Positions 24,953 through 27,477 of a DNA stretch of 27,477 nt are shown one piece after another. The stretch's first letter is position 1, and each line of letters begins with the position of its first letter. The position numbers and the translations under genes are program-made. Location of the stretch: positions 12,595-40,071 of the forward strand of contig DDSL01000008.1 in NCBI GenBank assembly GCA_002343825.1, read 5' to 3'. The notes beneath the pieces are model-generated. The model was not told the DNA's origin, did no database searches, and saw only the letters and a program-made list of their open reading frames with translations. The DNA is from Chthonomonas sp. UBA2391 (GTDB lineage: Bacteria > Armatimonadota > Fimbriimonadia > Fimbriimonadales > Fimbriimonadaceae).

Positions 24953-25981
24953 TTACAGGCCACCCGTAGCCTGGGACCAGTAAGCCTGGAGCCACTCAAA
25001 GATCGGCCCCTGGAAGATCATCAGCGCCAAGGCCCCAAGCGCGAGGTAGGGGCCGAACGGGATGGTCGTCACCCCGGGCTCCCAGTCTTCTTCTTCGACT
25101 GATTCATAGGCAAACGGGTTCTCTCCAAACCACCATTCGTAGAATTTCGGCAGAAAGAGTCCGATCACGTCGAAACATAGGACATACCCTAGGCCGCATT
25201 TGAGAAGCGACCCGATCGACTCGGGCTCATAGTCCTCTTCTGCGGGCTCTTCTTCTGCCGCAGCCGTAGCCGCGGCCTTCTTTCGGACGAGGATCTGCAG
25301 CACTCCCAGGACGGCACCCAGAAAAACCGCCAATCCGAAGCTCACCAACGCCCCAACCGGAAGGAGAACCGCCCCGATGCCGCGGGCCATCTTGATGTCC
25401 CCGTGACCCATGGCATCTTTGCCAAAAGCCAATCGACCGAGAAAGGCTATCCCCCACAGAACTCCGGTGCCCACCAGAGCCCCTGCAACTGCGGCCGGCA
25501 GCGGACCCATCCAGGCTCCCTCTTGCCCAGTCAGGAGTGCGTAGGTTCCCCCGGCGAGGCCAAAGATCAACATCGAAGCATTGATCTGGTCGGGAATGAT
25601 GAAGAACTGAAGGTCAGTGAAGATGGCCGCGACCAATGCGGCCGCGGTCAGACTATAGACCACGCATTTCACTGGGTCTTGCCCAGCGATGAGGTGCTGC
25701 CACCAAAAAACGGCAAAGAGCCCCCCGGTGATGAGCTCGACGATGAAGTATCGCGCGGCAATCGGATTCTGGCAGTGTCGACAGCGCCCTTTTTGCAGCA
25801 GCCAGCTGAACAGGGGGACTAGGTCGGCGGTACGTAGTTGGGTCCGGCAGTTCGGACAAAAGCTATGTTTCGGTTCCCCAAGGCTGAGACCCCGGGGCAT
25901 TCGATAGATGACAACATTCAGGAAGCTGCCAATGGCAGCCCCGATCATCAACCCTACAACCCACGTCCATTCGGGAAACAT
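24953..25981 (-). CDS. pilD: Type 4 prepilin peptidase / N-methyltransferase PilD
   Basis: 342 aa multi-pass inner-membrane aspartic protease that removes the leader of prepilins and methylates the new N-terminus. An N-terminal helix GLMIGAAIGSFLNVVIYRMP precedes the cytoplasmic zinc loop with Cys42, Cys45 (CPNC), Cys67 and Cys70 (CRHC). Catalytic aspartates are Asp123 (IFTDLQFFIIPD) and Asp195 in the GHGDIKM (GxGD) motif. The final helix starts IPFGPYLALGALAL. Between the GxGD helices and this final part lies an insertion of about 75 residues (233-307) with acidic runs (EEEPAEEDYEPE; ESVEEEDWEPG) flanking an extra hydrophobic segment. It is followed after 89 bases by the pilin genes and preceded by an M48 peptidase gene. 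Start ATG at 25981, just after a hairpin that holds the ribosome-binding site. Confidence 0.95.
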   Translation of the reverse strand: MFPEWTWVVGLMIGAAIGSFLNVVIYRMPRGLSLGEPKHSFCPNCRTQLRTADLVPLFSWLLQKGRCRHCQNPIAARYFIVELITGGLFAVFWWQHLIAGQDPVKCVVYSLTAAALVAAIFTDLQFFIIPDQINASMLIFGLAGGTYALLTGQEGAWMGPLPAAVAGALVGTGVLWGIAFLGRLAFGKDAMGHGDIKMARGIGAVLLPVGALVSFGLAVFLGAVLGVLQILVRKKAAATAAAEEEPAEEDYEPESIGSLLKCGLGYVLCFDVIGLFLPKFYEWWFGENPFAYESVEEEDWEPGVTTIPFGPYLALGALALMIFQGPIFEWLQAYWSQATGGL

Positions 25982-26013
25982 CCGACAGTAGTCCTTCCTT
26001 AGACTCTTGTCGG
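25982..26013 (-). promoter_or_regulatory. Hairpin enclosing the pilD ribosome-binding site
   Basis: On the minus strand CCGACA (26013-26008) pairs with TGTCGG (25987-25982), and inside it AGTC pairs with GACT. The eight-base loop TAAGGAAG is left, which is the Shine-Dalgarno sequence. The 3' side of the outer stem touches the ATG at 25981. Such a leader could hold the ribosome-binding site in an exposed or blocked form, controlling prepilin peptidase translation. The pairing is seen in the sequence; the regulatory role is inference. Confidence 0.45.
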
Positions 26014-26015
26014 CA

Positions 26016-26021
26016 AGTATA
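26016..26021 (-). promoter_or_regulatory. Possible -10 element for pilD
   Basis: TATACT on the minus strand matches the -10 consensus at five of six positions. It would start transcription near 26009, within the 5' arm of the hairpin before pilD. No convincing -35 is found 16-18 bases upstream, where the end of the M48 gene lies. It may be chance, or a weak internal promoter separating pilD from the peptidase gene. Confidence 0.25.
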
Positions 26022-26032
26022 GACCGCTTGGC

Positions 26033-26893
26033 TTAGCTTGCTTGCGCGGTCTTTTCGCGTTCGTAGTCTCCGCGAAGGATTCGGTCGAAGGCCCCGGACT
26101 GGTACCAGCGCTCCAGTTGTTGGGCTCGGTGGACCGGCATCGGGTGGGTCGCGGTCCATGATCCGAAGAGGAAAAGGAACATTTTGCCCATCTGATCCTG
26201 CCAACCCATCTCTTGATAGGCCCGGGCTTGGTCCATAAACGCCTCTTGGTTCAGCTCGTCGCGCATCCGGCTCGGGCCTGCACACAGCGCCAGGTTTGCC
26301 CCGATCGAGATGTTCAGATCTTGGGCGACCAAAAGTCCGGCTCGGTCGGCCGTGATCTCGGCTTGGCGGCTCCATTCGGCAAAAGCGACCATCAGCCCAA
26401 TGCTCGCAACGTCTCCAAGACCAAAGGTTCGGCGGCCCAGCATCTCCAGGAGTGGGGCCAGGATCCTCGCCACGCTCAGATACAGGATATGCCCGGCCTT
26501 GATGTGGCCGAGTTCATGTCCGATCAGGTGATAAAGTTGCTCGTCGTCCAGCGTGTCCACGATGCTGGACCGCAGCGTGATATACGGCCGCTCGACGCCC
26601 CCGGCAAAGGCGTTCGGAAACGGATTGTTGGTGACATAGAGTTCCGGCTCGGGAACGTCGAGGATGGCACAGGATTCCCGGAGAATCCCATAGAGCTTGG
26701 CGTACTGCCGGGGACCGCATCGGACGGACATCCCCATGTTCCAGCAATAGAGCCAGCGGTCGGCCCCGATCTCATAGAACTTCTTGACAACCTGGGGGAG
26801 CAACGGCACCTTCTGCAACCCGTCAAGGGCCTTACGGTCGGTCTCGCTGATGAAGGCGTTGATGCTCAGTCCGGGGAGGGTTTTGCGCTCCAT
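26033..26893 (-). CDS. M48-family zinc metallopeptidase
   Basis: 286 aa. Zinc-binding HExxH is HELGH at 126-130 with catalytic Glu127. The third ligand is Glu179 in EITADRAG, the M48 ExxxD-type motif. NAFAGGVERPYITLRSSIVD at about 94-113 is the family's conserved strand before the active site. Weakly hydrophobic helices at about 137-150 and 158-172 may associate with the membrane, but no N-terminal signal or anchor is present, unlike HtpX. The substrate is unknown; M48 proteins act in protein quality control or processing. A link to pilus assembly rests only on its position 51 bases before pilD. The start ATG at 26893 has no ribosome-binding site. Confidence 0.88.
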   Translation of the reverse strand: MERKTLPGLSINAFISETDRKALDGLQKVPLLPQVVKKFYEIGADRWLYCWNMGMSVRCGPRQYAKLYGILRESCAILDVPEPELYVTNNPFPNAFAGGVERPYITLRSSIVDTLDDEQLYHLIGHELGHIKAGHILYLSVARILAPLLEMLGRRTFGLGDVASIGLMVAFAEWSRQAEITADRAGLLVAQDLNISIGANLALCAGPSRMRDELNQEAFMDQARAYQEMGWQDQMGKMFLFLFGSWTATHPMPVHRAQQLERWYQSGAFDRILRGDYEREKTAQAS

Positions 26894-26901
26894 TGCACTT
26901 T

Positions 26902-26907
26902 ACATTA
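26902..26907 (-). promoter_or_regulatory. Possible -10 element giving a leaderless M48 mRNA
   Basis: TAATGT (TANNNT pattern) on the minus strand ends eight bases before the M48 ATG. With the usual -10 to start-site distance, transcription would begin at or next to the start codon. This fits the absence of a Shine-Dalgarno sequence there. No -35 can be judged because the upstream hairpin occupies the position. Confidence 0.25.
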
Positions 26908-26911
26908 CGCT

Positions 26912-26940
26912 CCCGCTCAACGTGGGATGCGTTGAGCGGG
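26912..26940 (-). terminator. Strong hairpin after the cyclophilin gene
   Basis: CCCGCTCAACG (26912-26922) and CGTTGAGCGGG (26930-26940) form a perfect 11-bp stem, extendable by one T-A pair, with a seven-base loop. It lies 12 bases after the cyclophilin stop and 18 bases before the M48 start. No T-run follows on the minus strand, although AAAATTT precedes it. Likely a terminator or mRNA 3'-end stabiliser for the cyclophilin gene. Confidence 0.6.
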
Positions 26941-26952
26941 AAATTTTGGGAC

Positions 26953-27477
26953 TTACTCTAGGACCGTGGCCGATTGAATCACATCGCCGCGGCGGAGACC
27001 GACGGCGACATCCAAGCCCCCGATCACCTTGCCAAAGACGACGTAATTGCCGTCAAAGGCCGGGATGTTCTCGTGGCAGATGTAGAACTGACTTCCCGCG
27101 CTGTTGACGTCCTGACTCCGAGCCATGGCAATGGAGCCGGTTTCGTGGAGCAGTGGGTTGGCCTCAAAGTCGATCTGGTAACCCGGCCCGCCGGTGCCGA
27201 TGCTTGGGTCATCGAGCGGCTTGGTCTTGGTGTTCGGGTCTCCACCCTGGATAAAGGCCGGTTGACTTTCGCTCGGACCATATCGGTGGAAAACCACTCC
27301 GTCATAGAAGCCGCTGCGGGCCAGCGACATGAAGTTGTTGGTCGTGCGCGGGGCTTGGATCTGCGCCATTCGAATCCAGACGGTCCCCTTGTCGCGGATC
27401 TGCATCCGGACAACCTTGGTGTCCGAGACCACTACGCGGAAGGTTCCTCGCTTGGTTGGATCTTGGTTGCTGGTGGC
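26953..27477 (-). CDS. Cyclophilin-type peptidyl-prolyl cis-trans isomerase (5' end missing)
   Basis: The frame is open to the window edge, showing 174 codons; the true N-terminus lies outside. A GTG at 27432 is internal, because the upstream residues (RGTFRVVVSDTKVV) form the first cyclophilin strand. Family motifs: NNFMSLARSGFYDGVVFHR (catalytic Arg in FHR), FIQGGDP, GSIAMARSQDVNSAGSQFYI and FDGNYVVFGKVIGGLDV. The enzyme catalyses proline isomerisation during protein folding. Whether it is cytoplasmic or exported cannot be told without the N-terminus. The loop between FHR and QGGDP (YGPSESQPAF) is slightly longer than in typical bacterial PpiA/PpiB. It ends with TAA before a hairpin, so it is probably a separate unit from the M48 gene. 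Confidence 0.92.
   Translation of the reverse strand, partial: ATSNQDPTKRGTFRVVVSDTKVVRMQIRDKGTVWIRMAQIQAPRTTNNFMSLARSGFYDGVVFHRYGPSESQPAFIQGGDPNTKTKPLDDPSIGTGGPGYQIDFEANPLLHETGSIAMARSQDVNSAGSQFYICHENIPAFDGNYVVFGKVIGGLDVAVGLRRGDVIQSATVLE

Noticed and set aside
1..27477. tRNA, rRNA, CRISPR, insertion sequence or phage attachment site
   Set aside because: No cloverleaf-like segment, spaced repeat array, transposase or recombinase frame, or terminal inverted repeats were seen on either strand by reading. Small RNAs cannot be excluded without a covariance-model search.

Overview
The window reads as one strand of genes. Every coding region I can support lies on the minus strand, so transcription runs from position 27477 towards 1. 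The DNA is moderately GC-rich and tightly packed, and the longest gap between genes is 186 bases. No rRNA, tRNA, CRISPR array, transposase, integrase or attachment site was seen. The content is chromosomal housekeeping of a didermic bacterium with a type IV pilus or type II secretion-like machine. The unusually large pilin-like proteins, beta-propeller proteins and glycine/proline-rich assembly proteins remind me of Armatimonadota (Fimbriimonadia-like). That assignment is an inference, made without any database search.

Layout in order of transcription. (1) 27477-25981: the 3' part of a cyclophilin-type peptidyl-prolyl isomerase, a strong hairpin, an M48-family zinc metallopeptidase, then the prepilin peptidase (pilD). 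(2) 24863-4946: a six-gene pilin operon. It holds a GspG-like pilin, a PilV-like pilin (642 aa), a PilW-like pilin (761 aa), a PilX/GspK-like protein without the usual Glu5 (1053 aa), a 1558-aa secreted beta-propeller protein and a 2312-aa secreted beta-propeller protein. Three consecutive junctions are 4-base stop/start overlaps. The operon ends at an 11-bp hairpin at 4883-4920. (3) 4823-1: the inner-membrane alignment complex pilM-pilN-pilO-pilP, behind a good sigma-70-type promoter. It is followed by a small secreted protein carrying a secretin N0 (STN) domain and the possible start of the next gene, perhaps the secretin, at the window edge.

How the parts fit. The prepilin peptidase would process the pilin-like proteins. 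PilM/N/O/P and the N0-domain protein would form the cytoplasm-to-outer-membrane scaffold. The minor pilins followed by giant beta-propeller proteins copy the gene order of the Pseudomonas minor pilin/PilY1 tip-complex operon. The proteins are several times larger than in that model, however, and the large secreted proteins carry other N-terminal domains (a class-I-amidotransferase-like/ThuA-like Rossmann domain in one, golvesin-like beta-sandwiches in the other). I think this giant putative pilus-tip or secreted adhesin complex is the most interesting content here. The motor ATPases (PilB/PilT), the platform protein PilC and the full secretin are not in the window.
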